NCBI GenBank assembly: GCA_017510405.1
Contig: JAFWNG010000003.1
Location: forward strand, 39,013-103,012
Length of the DNA: 64,000 nucleotides
Direction of reading: 5' to 3'
DNA from: Solobacterium sp.
GTDB taxonomy: Bacteria; Bacillota_I; Bacilli_A; Erysipelotrichales; Erysipelotrichaceae
Shown here: positions 33,905-42,900 of the stretch, piece by piece
Position numbering within the stretch: position 1 is the first letter of the stretch
Layout: each line of letters begins with the position of its first letter
Made by a program: the position numbers and the translations under genes
The notes under the pieces: model-generated
Told to the model about the DNA's origin: nothing
Databases searched by the model: none
Seen by the model: the letters and a program-made list of their open reading frames with translations, nothing else

Positions 33905-35479
33905 ATGCTGAAAGCTGTTATGTGTGCAGCCGGTCTGTTCGTTGTATGCGGCGGATACGGAGCTGCGGTACAGAAATATCTGAAAACAGAGCAGGAGGAA
34001 TTGACGGCACCGTTCGGGGCTGCCGTTGTTTTTGCGCTGCTGGAACTGCTCTATATGCCGGCGCTGGTCCTGAACCTGTCCATGGGATGGATCGACGTCA
34101 TGACCGTCATCGTTCTGCTGGCGGGAGCCGCTCTGGCGGTAAAGGAATACAGAACACTTGCGGGACACCTGAAAGAACCGTATCTTTGGATCACCGTGCT
34201 TTCCGGCATCCTGTTTACCGTGCTGTTCGTGCGGTACGGCGGCAGTGTGCTGAACGGGAATGACCAGTATCTTGCGGCGATCCTGGATCATATCCGGGCT
34301 CCGTCGATGCATCTTGGCCAGTTCAATATGCAGGGATATATCCCGCTCGTCTCGTCGCTGGCGGAACTGCTCGGTTCGCCGGAAGCTGCGCTGCTCGTAA
34401 TGGGGCTGTTTGCCAACCTGACGGCCGCGGCGCTGACACTGAATATCCTGAAGAGTTTCCGGCTGCGGAATCCGTGGCTGCGGTTCGTACTCATCTTCGC
34501 ATGTCTGTTCTATATGAACTTCTATTCCTGGAAGATCATTCGCGCATGGAGCGATGACAACTGGCGCGTGCTGTTTACGGCAATGAGCCTCTATACGGCA
34601 TATACGTGGATCCGCACGGAGAAGCCGAAGATGCTGTATGAGATGCTGTACATCATGATGGCCGGCCTGTTCGTATCGAACGGCTATTCACTGCTGGCCA
34701 TGGAACTGCTGTATGCGCTGTCTGTCTATTTCCTTTTCCAGAAGCGCATCCGCACTCTGTACGATATCATCACGCTTACGGCGCCGGTCGTAGTATACGG
34801 CTGCGCATGGATGGGTAAATGGTCGCCGGCACTGGCATGGACGATCCTGATCCTGTATGCGCTGGTGCTGATCTACCGCAATACGAAAAGCGGCTACCGG
34901 ATGCTGATCAACGCGGAGAACTTCATGATCGATCATGCCCGCGAGATCTTCCTTGCCGTGATCCCGGCCGTCTTCCTGATCGGATCCATGTATCTGCGTT
35001 TCTTTACCGACATCGGCGTTCCGTTCAGTGAGTATATGGGCTTCCTGCAGGGAACGACGATCCGCAACTACATCATCTTCCGCTGCAACATTCTGGATGT
35101 GATCGTGGATATATTCCGGATCGGCGGCCTGGCGTGGATGCTGTATACAGCAAAGAAAAACGAAGACCGCATGATCCGCATCGTCTTCGTCTGTACCGTC
35201 GTATTCTTCCTGAATCCGCTCTGCATGGGTCTGTTCACAAAGATCACCGGACCGGAAGTCTATGCGAATGCATTTGAGATCCTGTTCAATCCGTTTACCG
35301 ATATACTTGTATTTGTAACGATCTATTATCTGTTTGAATGGAAAGTCATCGGCCAGTGGGTGCTGGAACTGTCGCTCTGCGCGGTCGTCCTGCTCGGCCA
35401 TGTCGGCTCTTTCCTTCAGCAGCCTTACGGTCTGTATACGGATCTGGTGGAACAGAGCACTCAGGAGGTGCAGCCATGA
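33905..35479 (+). CDS. Polytopic membrane protein, unknown (GT-C-like size)
   Basis: The 524-residue protein has 12 or more hydrophobic segments. After the third or fourth helix comes FVRYGGSVLNGNDQYLAAILDHIRAPSMHLGQFNMQGYIPLVSS, an extracytoplasmic loop with Asp, His and Gln that might be an active site of the GT-C kind; I do not place it in a named family with confidence. The ribosome site is GGGAGGAC. Its stop overlaps the start of a HAD phosphatase gene (ATGA, 35476-35479), so the two are translationally coupled. A role in lipid-linked glycan handling is a guess. Confidence 0.6.
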   Translation: MLKAVMCAAGLFVVCGGYGAAVQKYLKTEQEELTAPFGAAVVFALLELLYMPALVLNLSMGWIDVMTVIVLLAGAALAVKEYRTLAGHLKEPYLWITVLSGILFTVLFVRYGGSVLNGNDQYLAAILDHIRAPSMHLGQFNMQGYIPLVSSLAELLGSPEAALLVMGLFANLTAAALTLNILKSFRLRNPWLRFVLIFACLFYMNFYSWKIIRAWSDDNWRVLFTAMSLYTAYTWIRTEKPKMLYEMLYIMMAGLFVSNGYSLLAMELLYALSVYFLFQKRIRTLYDIITLTAPVVVYGCAWMGKWSPALAWTILILYALVLIYRNTKSGYRMLINAENFMIDHAREIFLAVIPAVFLIGSMYLRFFTDIGVPFSEYMGFLQGTTIRNYIIFRCNILDVIVDIFRIGGLAWMLYTAKKNEDRMIRIVFVCTVVFFLNPLCMGLFTKITGPEVYANAFEILFNPFTDILVFVTIYYLFEWKVIGQWVLELSLCAVVLLGHVGSFLQQPYGLYTDLVEQSTQEVQP

Positions 35480-36030
35480 ATGTTTATGATTTCGACAATA
35501 CGATCTATCGGGGAGATTCCACGGTCGATCTCGTGTTATGGTGCGTTCGGAAGCGCCCGCAGTGCATAAAAACACTGCCGCGGACGGCAGTGTACGGGAT
35601 CCTTTACGGACTTCGCATCAAGGATAAGCTGACATTCAAGAAAACGCTGTACCGGCTGTTTGCGGCAATCCCGGACATGGAGCGCGTGACGGATGAATTC
35701 GTCCAGGCGCATCTCCATAAGATCAAGCCGTGGTATAAAGAACAGCAGAAGGAGGATGACGTGGTCATCTCCGCATCTCCGGAGTTTGAGATCGCCCGCT
35801 TCTGCAAAGCGATCGGCATTCGCCATGTCATGGCCAGCCGCGTCGATCTGCATACCGGTGAATACGACGGCATCAACTGTCACGGAGAAGAGAAAGTACG
35901 CCGTTTCCGGGAAGTCTTCAAAGACGCGAAGATCGATGAGTTCTATTCCGATTCCTATTCCGATACACCGCTGGCGGAACTTGCCGAACGGGCGTATCTC
36001 GTAAAAGGGGACAAACGTCTTCCCTGGTGA
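35476..36030 (+). CDS. HAD-IB family phosphatase
   Basis: The 184-residue SerB-like HAD protein has the nucleophile motif VYDFDNTIYRGDST (Asp5, Asp7), motif II VVISASPEFEI, and the final acidic motif with YSDSYSDTPLAELAERAYLVKGD. It fits the group that removes phosphate from phosphoserine-like or phosphoglycerol/lipid substrates. Coupling to the preceding polytopic protein suggests a membrane- or lipid-linked phosphate substrate. The ribosome site AGGAGG lies within the upstream gene. Confidence 0.85.
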   Translation: MNVYDFDNTIYRGDSTVDLVLWCVRKRPQCIKTLPRTAVYGILYGLRIKDKLTFKKTLYRLFAAIPDMERVTDEFVQAHLHKIKPWYKEQQKEDDVVISASPEFEIARFCKAIGIRHVMASRVDLHTGEYDGINCHGEEKVRRFREVFKDAKIDEFYSDSYSDTPLAELAERAYLVKGDKRLPW

Positions 36031-36032
36031 AT

Positions 36033-36062
36033 CCAAGGTCCTGCGGGGCCTTTTCTTTTTCC
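36033..36062. terminator. Terminator after the HAD-IB gene
   Basis: AAGGTCC-TGCG-GGGCCTT followed by TTCTTTTT; it lies between convergent genes. Confidence 0.75.
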
Positions 36063-36073
36063 GCTGTCGGTAT

Positions 36074-37057
36074 TCAGCGGATCTTCAGGACATCTCCCTC
36101 AAGAACGATCGTTTTCATGTCACAGACGGCATTGAGGATGCTGTCTGGGGAACTGGTGCTGTAATTCCAGCCGCAGTGCTCGTATTCGGCACCGAAAATG
36201 CCGTTTTCCGCGTCATGCACGAGGTCCGTAGAAAGGCATCCGTCATGTTTATCGGCAAGTTCGTCGTAGACCTCCATACAGAGGCAGGCGATGCCTCGGT
36301 ACGTTTCGCCGTTCTGCTCTCTGCCTTTGACGTTTGCGTCAATGTTGAAGGAACGCAGTTCGCTGCAGAACCAGACATGCTGGCTGCGCCAGAAAAGATT
36401 GTCGTCGCCGTATGTGAATCTGTCCGGCTTTTTGAAGTAGCAGTAGGGGCTGTGACCGTGGATAATGCAGGCATTGTGTGCAGTCAGATCTTCTTCCGAC
36501 GGCCATACATGCCGCCAGGAACGCTGCGAATACAGTCCTCTCAATGACCATACCACCTGTCTCAGAGGCGCGTCATAACAGCAGGTGCTGTCTTCCAGAC
36601 GATAGGCAAAGACCTTCCGGTGCGGTTCTCTGCTCATGTCGTCATTGATCAGACCGAAGGCGGCCGATACAATACCTGCATGCGCGATATAGAAGTTCAG
36701 CTTCCTGCCACGGACGACCATGATATCCGGAAGGTTTTCGAGCGGATACACCGGGAACAGTTCTCTTTCATGATTTCCGCGTATCATATGAAATCCCGGC
36801 AGCTCATGATCCGCCTGGTAATAGCGCGACATGTAATTCAGAAGGGCAGTGACATCTCCGCCGCTGTCATAATCGCCGACAAAGTACACATGGTCTCTGG
36901 CGGGATCGAATCTGATCTTCTTCATCAGTTTTTTCAGCGTCCGGACTTCACCGTGAATATCGCCGACCGCGAAGTGCAGTCCCTCGGGATGCTTTTTCCG
37001 CAGTTCATCGATGTTGTCGTCCGGTTTTGTTACGATACGGTCTTCCAGGCTGCGCAT
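36074..37057 (-). CDS. Metallophosphoesterase, PPP-phosphatase-like
   Basis: The 327-residue calcineurin-fold protein has the dimetal motifs FAVGDIHGEVRTL, VYFVGDYDSGGDVTAL, MIRGNHERELF, IAHAGIV and IIHGHSPY. In place of the classical GDYVDRG of PPP phosphatases it has GDYDSGG, so the Arg is lost while the metal Asp stays. Substrate may be a phosphoprotein, dinucleoside polyphosphate or sugar phosphate. It has its own AGGAGG ribosome site; the convergent neighbour ends close by, and pta lies upstream on the same strand behind its own terminator. Confidence 0.82.
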   Translation of the reverse strand: MRSLEDRIVTKPDDNIDELRKKHPEGLHFAVGDIHGEVRTLKKLMKKIRFDPARDHVYFVGDYDSGGDVTALLNYMSRYYQADHELPGFHMIRGNHERELFPVYPLENLPDIMVVRGRKLNFYIAHAGIVSAAFGLINDDMSREPHRKVFAYRLEDSTCCYDAPLRQVVWSLRGLYSQRSWRHVWPSEEDLTAHNACIIHGHSPYCYFKKPDRFTYGDDNLFWRSQHVWFCSELRSFNIDANVKGREQNGETYRGIACLCMEVYDELADKHDGCLSTDLVHDAENGIFGAEYEHCGWNYSTSSPDSILNAVCDMKTIVLEGDVLKIR

Positions 37058-37133
37058 ACGGTTCCTCCTGATCCGGGTTGGATAGTTCTATTGTAATGGA
37101 ATTGACTCAGCGGCAGAACAGGGGAGTCTTTCT

Positions 37134-37164
37134 CCGAAAAAAAAGACCCGCATGTGCGGGTCGG
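37134..37164 (-). terminator. Terminator of pta
   Basis: On the minus strand GACCCGC / GCGGGTC stem followed by eight T. Confidence 0.9.
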
Positions 37165-37172
37165 GAAAGCAT

Positions 37173-38177
37173 TTAAGCAGCCATCTGTGCCTGAACGGCA
37201 GTGATCGCGACAACGCCGACGATGTCTTCAGCGCTGCAGCCGCGGGACAGATCGTTTACCGGCTTGGCGATGCCCTGCAGCATCGGTCCGTAAGCTTCTG
37301 CCTTGGCAAGTCTCTGTACGAGCTTGTATGCGCTGTTTCCGCAGTCGAGGTTCGGGAATACCAGAACGTTTGCTCTGCCGGCAACCGGGGAACCCGGAGC
37401 CTTGGAAGCGGCAACGGACGGAACGATCGCAGCGTCTACCTGCAGTTCGCCGTCACATACGAGATCCGGATATTCTGCATGTGCTGCTTCGACAGCAGCG
37501 ACGACCTTGTCGACCAGAGCGTGCTTTGCGCTGCCCTTGGAAGAGTGGGAGATGAATGCAACGTACGGATCTTTTCCGGTCAGTGCCTTGAAGCTGTTTG
37601 CACTGTCGCTTGCGATCGCAGCGAGCTGTTCCGGATTCGGATCCTGGTTCAGACCGCAGTCAGCGAAGACGAATGTGCCGTCAGCGCCGTATTCGCAGTT
37701 CGGAACGTCCATGACGAAGAAGCCGGAAACGAGCTTTGCGCCTTTGGCTGTCTTGAGGATCTGCAGAGCAGGACGCAGTGTGTTAGCTGTGCTGTGGCAG
37801 GCACCGGAAACAAGTCCGTCGCCTTCGCCGGCTTTCAGCATGACAACGCCGAATGTCGTGCGGTCTTTCATCAGAGCTTCTCTTGCGGCTTCCGGTGTCA
37901 TTCCCTTTGCCTTGCGGAGTTCATACAGAAGGTTGACATAGTCTTCGAGCTTTTCGGATGTCGCAGGATCAATGATCTGAGCGCCGGTAATGTCGACGCC
38001 ATATTTTTCGGCATCCGCATTGACGACTGCAGGATCACCGATCAAAACCAGGTCTGCTGTTCCTTCTTTGAGTACTGTTGCAGCAGCACGGATCGTTCTT
38101 TCATCTTCGGATTCCGGCAGGATGATCGTCTTGCGGTCCTGTCTTGCCTTTTCTTTAATGCTTTCAATAAATGACAT
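37173..38177 (-). CDS. pta: Phosphate acetyltransferase
   Basis: The 334-residue enzyme interconverts acetyl-CoA and acetyl phosphate in fermentation. It shows the family pattern ILPESEDERTIRAA, GACHSTANTLRPALQI and GRANVLVFPNLDCGNSAYKLVQRL. A single-domain Pta of normal length. No ackA is adjacent in the window. It starts after AAGGAGG and ends at a strong terminator. Confidence 0.96.
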   Translation of the reverse strand: MSFIESIKEKARQDRKTIILPESEDERTIRAAATVLKEGTADLVLIGDPAVVNADAEKYGVDITGAQIIDPATSEKLEDYVNLLYELRKAKGMTPEAAREALMKDRTTFGVVMLKAGEGDGLVSGACHSTANTLRPALQILKTAKGAKLVSGFFVMDVPNCEYGADGTFVFADCGLNQDPNPEQLAAIASDSANSFKALTGKDPYVAFISHSSKGSAKHALVDKVVAAVEAAHAEYPDLVCDGELQVDAAIVPSVAASKAPGSPVAGRANVLVFPNLDCGNSAYKLVQRLAKAEAYGPMLQGIAKPVNDLSRGCSAEDIVGVVAITAVQAQMAA

Positions 38178-38242
38178 GTGTAATGCCTCCTTATATTTTT
38201 AGTTTACTCCAAAATCATATGATTATGTGTTCTGATTTGATA

Positions 38243-38270
38243 TTCGTGCATTCTTTTTACATGGTATACT
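38243..38270 (+). promoter_or_regulatory. Promoter of the epimerase-like gene
   Basis: Extended -10 TGG-TATACT (hexamer 38265-38270) with a weak TTCGTG (38243-38248), 16-base spacer. Confidence 0.55.
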
Positions 38271-38321
38271 GTTACCAGAAAAAAACAGGAATCGGTTATC
38301 CTGTTTGGCGGAGGAATCGTA

Positions 38322-39155
38322 ATGGCATCTTATACAATGAGCAATCAGGAAGTACAGGTCGTGATCGATGAACACGCTTCAGAGATCCACAGTTTCAAAG
38401 ATCTTTCGACCGGTATCGAGTACATGTGGCAGGGTGACGCTGCGTACTGGAAAGGCAGAAACCCGTCGCTGTTCCCGCTGGTCGGAACGACATGGGACAA
38501 GATCCTGCACATTGGCGGAAAGGAATACCCGCTGAAGCAGCAGCACGGCTTCCTGCGCAGAAGCGACTTCACATGTGTTGAGCATTCTGACAGCAGGATC
38601 GTCATGGAGTTCAAAGACAGTGAAGAGACGAAAGAGGAATTCCCGTTTGAATTTACTGTCCGGATCCTCTATGAGCTGAAGGGAAGACGTCTCTCCATCA
38701 CATACCAGATCACCAACGAAAGTGATAAGGTCATGCCGTTCGGCTTCGGCCTGCATCCGGCATTCAACTGCCCGATCGATCCGGCGAAGTCCTATGAGGA
38801 TTACCGCATCGAATTCAGCAATCCGGAGACATTCGACTGGAAGACAACATCTCTGAAGAACGAAAAAGTTCTCTCCATTCAGGACCGCGACGCACTGGCA
38901 AATACGATCATCATCCATGAACCGGTAAGCTCCGAAGCCAGTCTGACCGACGGCACGCACAGCGTCACCGTTACCTGCGTCGGCTATGAATGGCTTGCGT
39001 TCTGGTCTCCGCGGGCACCGTTCGTATGCATCGAACCGTGGCATTCCCATACCGACTTTGAGGAAGTGCGCGTTCCGTTCGAAGAGCGCGAAGGAACGAT
39101 CCTGCTGGATCCGCACCGCACGTTCACAACAGCCTATACCATCACCGTAAAATAA
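38322..39155 (+). CDS. Aldose 1-epimerase family protein (LacX-like)
   Basis: The 277-residue beta-sandwich protein belongs to the galactose mutarotase-like superfamily. Motifs include DEHASEIHSFKDLSTGIEYMW near the start, the central FGFGLHPAFNCPID with the catalytic-type His, and CIEPWHSHTDFE. LacX-like members act on hexose or hexose-6-phosphate anomers. It has its own promoter and lies 38 bases before nagB, so both may be used in sugar and amino-sugar catabolism. The ribosome site is GGAGGAAT. Confidence 0.85.
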   Translation: MASYTMSNQEVQVVIDEHASEIHSFKDLSTGIEYMWQGDAAYWKGRNPSLFPLVGTTWDKILHIGGKEYPLKQQHGFLRRSDFTCVEHSDSRIVMEFKDSEETKEEFPFEFTVRILYELKGRRLSITYQITNESDKVMPFGFGLHPAFNCPIDPAKSYEDYRIEFSNPETFDWKTTSLKNEKVLSIQDRDALANTIIIHEPVSSEASLTDGTHSVTVTCVGYEWLAFWSPRAPFVCIEPWHSHTDFEEVRVPFEEREGTILLDPHRTFTTAYTITVK

Positions 39156-39193
39156 ACCGTTAACCGTTAAAAGAGAATAGAAGGAGATTTAAC

Positions 39194-39919
39194 ATGTTTA
39201 ACATCATCATTGCCGAAAACTACGACCAGGTAAGCAGCGAAGCGTTCAAGATCATGCGTGAGGTCATCCGCAAAGAGAATCCGGTCCTCGGACTCGCAAC
39301 AGGCTCCAGCCCGGTAGGCCTCTACAAGAAGATGATCGCAGATCACAACTCCAACGGAACATCCTACAAGAACTGCATCACATTCAATCTTGATGAATAT
39401 ATCGGTCTGCCGAAAGACCACGACCAGAGCTACTGGACATTCATGCACGAGAATCTGTTCAACGGCATCGATATTCCGGAAGAGAATATCCATATTCCGG
39501 CCGGCGACAAAGAAGACGAAGAAAAAGAGTGCATGGAATACGAAGCAAATCTTGCGGCACACGTCGTTGATCTGCAGGTGCTCGGCATCGGTTCCGACGG
39601 CCACATCGCTTTCAATGAGCCGGGTGCTCCGTTCGACTCTGTAACACACATCATGGAACTCACCGAGCAGACACGCCGCGACAATGCGCGCTTCTTCGAC
39701 GATGACATCAGTCAGGTTCCGACACATGCGATCACCATGGGTCTTGCCAGCATCATGCGTGCCCGCAAGATCATCATGATCGCGACCGGCGCAAACAAGG
39801 CAGACGCTGTCTACGGCATGATCAAGGGACCGAAGACCACAGACTGCCCGGCAAGCATCCTGCAGGATCACGCAGACGTAACCGTTCTTCTCGATCCGGC
39901 TGCGGCTTCCAAGCTCTGA
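39194..39919 (+). CDS. nagB: Glucosamine-6-phosphate deaminase
   Basis: The 241-residue enzyme converts glucosamine-6-phosphate to fructose-6-phosphate and ammonia. All signatures are present: GLATGSSPVGLYKKM, TFNLDEYIGLPKDH and LGIGSDGHIAFNEPG. The length is that of the short Bacillota type. The ribosome site is AAGGAG. nagA is not in the window. Confidence 0.97.
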   Translation: MFNIIIAENYDQVSSEAFKIMREVIRKENPVLGLATGSSPVGLYKKMIADHNSNGTSYKNCITFNLDEYIGLPKDHDQSYWTFMHENLFNGIDIPEENIHIPAGDKEDEEKECMEYEANLAAHVVDLQVLGIGSDGHIAFNEPGAPFDSVTHIMELTEQTRRDNARFFDDDISQVPTHAITMGLASIMRARKIIMIATGANKADAVYGMIKGPKTTDCPASILQDHADVTVLLDPAAASKL

Positions 39920-39979
39920 GCATTTGAATTGTATTGCAGGAAAGACCTGCCATAATGAAGATACACGGAGGTATACAAT

Positions 39980-40291
39980 ATGAAGATTGTTGAAGATATG
40001 AAAGAGTTCGACAGCATCCTTGCTGAGAACAAATCGGTATTCGCTGATTTCTACGCAGACTGGTGCGGACCGTGCAAGATGGTCGGACCGGTCGTGGAAG
40101 GCCTTGCGGCTAAGTATCCGGAGATCACATTCGTCAAGGTCAACGTAGACGACAATCCGGAACTGGCAGAGCGCTACGGCGTCATGTCCATCCCGGCAAT
40201 GTTTGCGTTCAAGGACGGTCAGCCGGCAGCCAGCACACTCGGCTTCCAGCCGGAAGCTGCGCTGGAGCGCATCGTTCTGCAGGCAAAGTAA
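39980..40291 (+). CDS. trxA: Thioredoxin
   Basis: This 103-residue protein has the redox site WCGPCKM after DFYADW, followed by the cis-Pro motif (MSIPAMFAFKDGQ). It reduces protein disulfides in the cytoplasm. The ribosome site is GGAGG, and it is closed by a terminator, so it is separate from the next gene. Confidence 0.96.
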   Translation: MKIVEDMKEFDSILAENKSVFADFYADWCGPCKMVGPVVEGLAAKYPEITFVKVNVDDNPELAERYGVMSIPAMFAFKDGQPAASTLGFQPEAALERIVLQAK

Positions 40292-40304
40292 GACTGACAG
40301 TAAG

Positions 40305-40335
40305 AAAACAGCCGTACTGACGGCTGTTTTCGTTT
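40305..40335 (+). terminator. Terminator after trxA
   Basis: AAAACAGCCG / CGGCTGTTTT stem with a 6-base loop and a T-rich tail. Confidence 0.85.
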
Positions 40336-40351
40336 GTTCTGTTCATTCAGT

Positions 40352-40627
40352 ATGGAACGCATACGCAGACACATCGTCTTCCATGGGGAAGTGCAGGGAG
40401 TCGGCTTCCGCTATACCGCCATATGGGCAGCCCGCAATGCCGGAGCGACCGGCTGGGTGCGCAATGACGCGGAGGGCACCGTAACGATGGAAATCCAGGG
40501 CAATGAAGCGCAGATCCGCTACGTCCTCGATGCGGTCGAACGCGGCACCTACATCCGCGTGACGCGCATGGAAGTACGCGAGATTCCCCTGGAAGAAAGA
40601 GAAACCGATTTTGAACCTGTATTCTGA
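40352..40627 (+). CDS. Acylphosphatase, second copy
   Basis: The 91-residue protein has the phosphate loop HGEVQGVGFRYTA with catalytic Arg, and GWVRNDAEGTV with catalytic Asn. It differs clearly from the copy at 16306-16581 and lies on the other strand. No Shine-Dalgarno is seen before the ATG, and the trxA terminator ends only 17 bases upstream, so how it is transcribed and translated is unclear; a TTG start six codons earlier is possible. Confidence 0.88.
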   Translation: MERIRRHIVFHGEVQGVGFRYTAIWAARNAGATGWVRNDAEGTVTMEIQGNEAQIRYVLDAVERGTYIRVTRMEVREIPLEERETDFEPVF

Positions 40628-40650
40628 TCCTTCAGATACAGGTTTTTTTA
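40614..40650 (+). terminator. Terminator of the second acylphosphatase
   Basis: ACCTGTAT-CTGA / TCAG-ATACAGGT stem overlapping the stop codon, then TTTTTT. Confidence 0.8.
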
Positions 40651-41277
40651 CAGGGCGGAAGCGATGCGGCGGAAAGCTTCGTGGAACTGACCGATGTGGT
40701 ATCCGTCGATCAGACGGTGATTGACTTCAAAACACATGGAAAGCGTCGTTCTGCCGTCTTTTGTTTCGTAGCGTCCCCAGCTGATACGCGGAATACTGTC
40801 GCAGGGATCGGTAAGACCTTCGTTCGTCAGTCCTGTGACTCTGATCCATGGAAGACAGGAGATAAAGATCAGGGCATCCGTCTCTTTGTCATAGCGGATG
40901 AACTCCTTCTGGGAAGCAGCCAGGCTTTCCGCATGGGCGGCGAAAGAAGGGAGATCATTTCCGAGGCAGCCGGCGGTAATGATGCGGAACTGCTCACTGC
41001 CGCTGTCCATGACCGTAAAACTGGGGAGACGTTCTTCCAGTTCATAGATGCCGTCGGCGCGGACGGCATACCGGAATTCCCGGACGCTGTTCAGCGCTCT
41101 GCTTACTGTGTGGATCATTGCATAGTAGAAGGATATATGCATTTCTTTCGCGTATGCGAGCACCTCGGTAACGTCCTCTTCGTAGACAACGCTCCAGAAC
41201 GGCTTCGGCGTCATTTTGAAGTGTTCATACAGTTCTTTCCGCGGCCATGTTTCGTAATCGATCTTTCTGTCTGTCAT
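40648..41277 (-). CDS. CatA-like acyltransferase family protein
   Basis: The 209-residue protein has the chloramphenicol acetyltransferase fold. The HxxxDG acyl-transfer motif is kept in VNHRLIDGYHIG, and the typical SFYYAMIHTVSRALN and FTVMDSGSEQF regions are present. True CAT enzymes have HHxxxDG; the first His is Asn here, and other antibiotic-contacting residues differ. I would not call it a resistance gene; a housekeeping or detoxifying acetyltransferase is more likely. It has no close ribosome site beyond GAGGAAAAA. Confidence 0.78.
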   Translation of the reverse strand: MTDRKIDYETWPRKELYEHFKMTPKPFWSVVYEEDVTEVLAYAKEMHISFYYAMIHTVSRALNSVREFRYAVRADGIYELEERLPSFTVMDSGSEQFRIITAGCLGNDLPSFAAHAESLAASQKEFIRYDKETDALIFISCLPWIRVTGLTNEGLTDPCDSIPRISWGRYETKDGRTTLSMCFEVNHRLIDGYHIGQFHEAFRRIASAL

Positions 41278-41321
41278 AGTTTTTCCTCGCTTTTATCAGT
41301 ATAACCCGTTCGCCGGGAAAC

Positions 41322-41346
41322 GAAAAAGGCTGTTGTTTACAGCCTT
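41322..41346 (-). terminator. Terminator of the PNPOx-like gene
   Basis: On the minus strand AAGGCTGT / ACAGCCTT stem followed by TTTTCG; it overlaps the gene's stop codon. Confidence 0.8.
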
Positions 41347-41857
41347 ACATATGCACGATCTGGCGTACGTCGTATCCCTGTTTTACAAAGTCCGTGTCGT
41401 ACATCTCAAAGACGGACGGGATGACGCGGACGACCGCGACTTCGACTTTTGCGGCTTTCATGACGTCGAACGGTATGCCTTTGAACGCAAGCAGTTTCTT
41501 AAACTCTTCCGACCAGCAGTCATACAGTTCGGCTGTCCCCATGACCTGCAGACCGTGGGAGTCCTTTACGTCGCCGTAGTATTCAAAGATGGCGAGCGAG
41601 ACATTGCGGTTCTTTTCCAGTCCGATGAACTTACTGCCGCCTTCGGAAACGAACCAGAACTCATCGTTCATATAGGTGTATTCGATCGGCGTACAGCGTA
41701 TATAGGTGCCGTATCCGGTCGCAAAGCCGCAGGTATTATGGCTGCGGATAAAGTTCTGAATATGTGCATAGGCGGCGTCACGGTCCATATGTACGGCAGT
41801 CTTCTGCTGCTCTGTCCAGAAATTCTGAAAATGCTCAAAATCGATCTTATCTGACAT
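41345..41857 (-). CDS. Pyridoxamine 5'-phosphate oxidase-like flavin-binding protein
   Basis: The 170-residue split-barrel protein shows GYGTYIRCTPIEYTYMNDEFWFVSEGGSKFIGLEKNRNVSLAIFEYYGD, the FMN-binding core of this superfamily. It is likely an FMN- or F420-like-cofactor-dependent reductase or a flavin carrier; the pyridoxamine substrate residues cannot be confirmed. The start used follows CAAAGGAGA. It is divergent from the NmrA-like operon. Confidence 0.82.
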   Translation of the reverse strand: MSDKIDFEHFQNFWTEQQKTAVHMDRDAAYAHIQNFIRSHNTCGFATGYGTYIRCTPIEYTYMNDEFWFVSEGGSKFIGLEKNRNVSLAIFEYYGDVKDSHGLQVMGTAELYDCWSEEFKKLLAFKGIPFDVMKAAKVEVAVVRVIPSVFEMYDTDFVKQGYDVRQIVHM

Positions 41858-42003
41858 TATGCGGTATCTCCTTTGTATTAACTGTATTTTATCATGAAGG
41901 AAACGGTGTACAGGCCGCATGAGACGGCCGTTATAATGGAAAAATCGAAAAACTTTCTAAAAAGATATTCGACACATCCGGGCGTCTGTCGGATAAAAAA
42001 GTC

Positions 42004-42009
42004 TATAAT
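42004..42009 (+). promoter_or_regulatory. -10 of the NmrA/DUF1295 operon
   Basis: TATAAT at 42004-42009, 27 bases before the ATG; the -35 is weak. Confidence 0.5.
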
Positions 42010-42036
42010 TATATTGATTTATGGGAGGAAATAATA

Positions 42037-42900
42037 ATGAAAATAGTACTCGCCGGTGCTTTCGGCAATCTGGGTTTTGAAATTCTGAAAGTACTCACAG
42101 AACGCGGCCACGAAGTCGTGGCAGCCGATCTGAAGGAAAAGGAAAACAACGGTCTGGAAGGGAAATACAGCTTCCGTGCCATTGACGCTACCAATCCGGC
42201 GACCCTGAAAGGTCTCTGCGACGGTGCCGAGATCGTGATCACGACCATGGGTCTGACGACGGCGTCGACACGCTTTACATCGTATGATATCGACTACCAG
42301 GGCAACCTGAATCTGTACCGGGAAGCAAAGTCTGCCGGTGTCCGCAAGTTCAATTACATCTCGGTCATCGCCTGCAAGGAACCGGGTGCGGAAAAAGTGC
42401 CGATGCTGCATGCGAAGGCAATGATGGAAGACGAGATCCTCAAAGGCGGGATGCCGTATGTCATCTACCGTCCGACCGGATATTTCTATGACATCGCCAA
42501 GGTGTTCAAGCCGTATATCGACAAGGGCGAGATGCAGCTGCTGAAGGGCTACCATGACATCCGCGCCAACGTCGTTGACTGTCCGGACTTTGCGGCTTTC
42601 ATCGCGGACCACATGGACGATGAAAACGCCGTATACGAAGTCGGCGGAAAAGAAACCTATACATACGAGGAAATGGCAAAGATGTGCTTCCGCGCTGCCG
42701 GCAAGCCGGTCATCATCAAGGACAGCCCGATCTGGATGTTCGGAATTCTTGCCAATCTTCCGGCAATCAAGAAAGCGGGAAAGCATGATATTATCCTGTT
42801 CTCCAAGTGGACGCTGTCCCATGATCTCGTCGGCAAGGATGTGACGGGCGAATCTTCCTTCAAAGAATACATTCAGCAGTATTTCGGAGGTAAGAACTGA
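42037..42900 (+). CDS. NmrA-like NAD(P)-binding protein
   Basis: The 287-residue Rossmann protein has the atypical short-chain dehydrogenase nucleotide loop GAFGNLGFE at the N-terminus, a conserved-type middle (IVITTMGLTT, KFNYISVIACKEPGAEK) and YRPTGYFYDIAKVF. Tyr of the catalytic YxxxK is not evident, as is usual for NmrA/isoflavone-reductase-like members. It is first of three coupled genes with two membrane proteins, so it may supply or sense NADPH for a membrane reductase. Confidence 0.82.
   Translation: MKIVLAGAFGNLGFEILKVLTERGHEVVAADLKEKENNGLEGKYSFRAIDATNPATLKGLCDGAEIVITTMGLTTASTRFTSYDIDYQGNLNLYREAKSAGVRKFNYISVIACKEPGAEKVPMLHAKAMMEDEILKGGMPYVIYRPTGYFYDIAKVFKPYIDKGEMQLLKGYHDIRANVVDCPDFAAFIADHMDDENAVYEVGGKETYTYEEMAKMCFRAAGKPVIIKDSPIWMFGILANLPAIKKAGKHDIILFSKWTLSHDLVGKDVTGESSFKEYIQQYFGGKN

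Noticed and set aside
40648..41277. Chloramphenicol resistance gene
   Set aside because: The HxxxDG motif is kept but the first His of the CAT signature and flanking residues differ, and there is no mobile context; resistance cannot be claimed.
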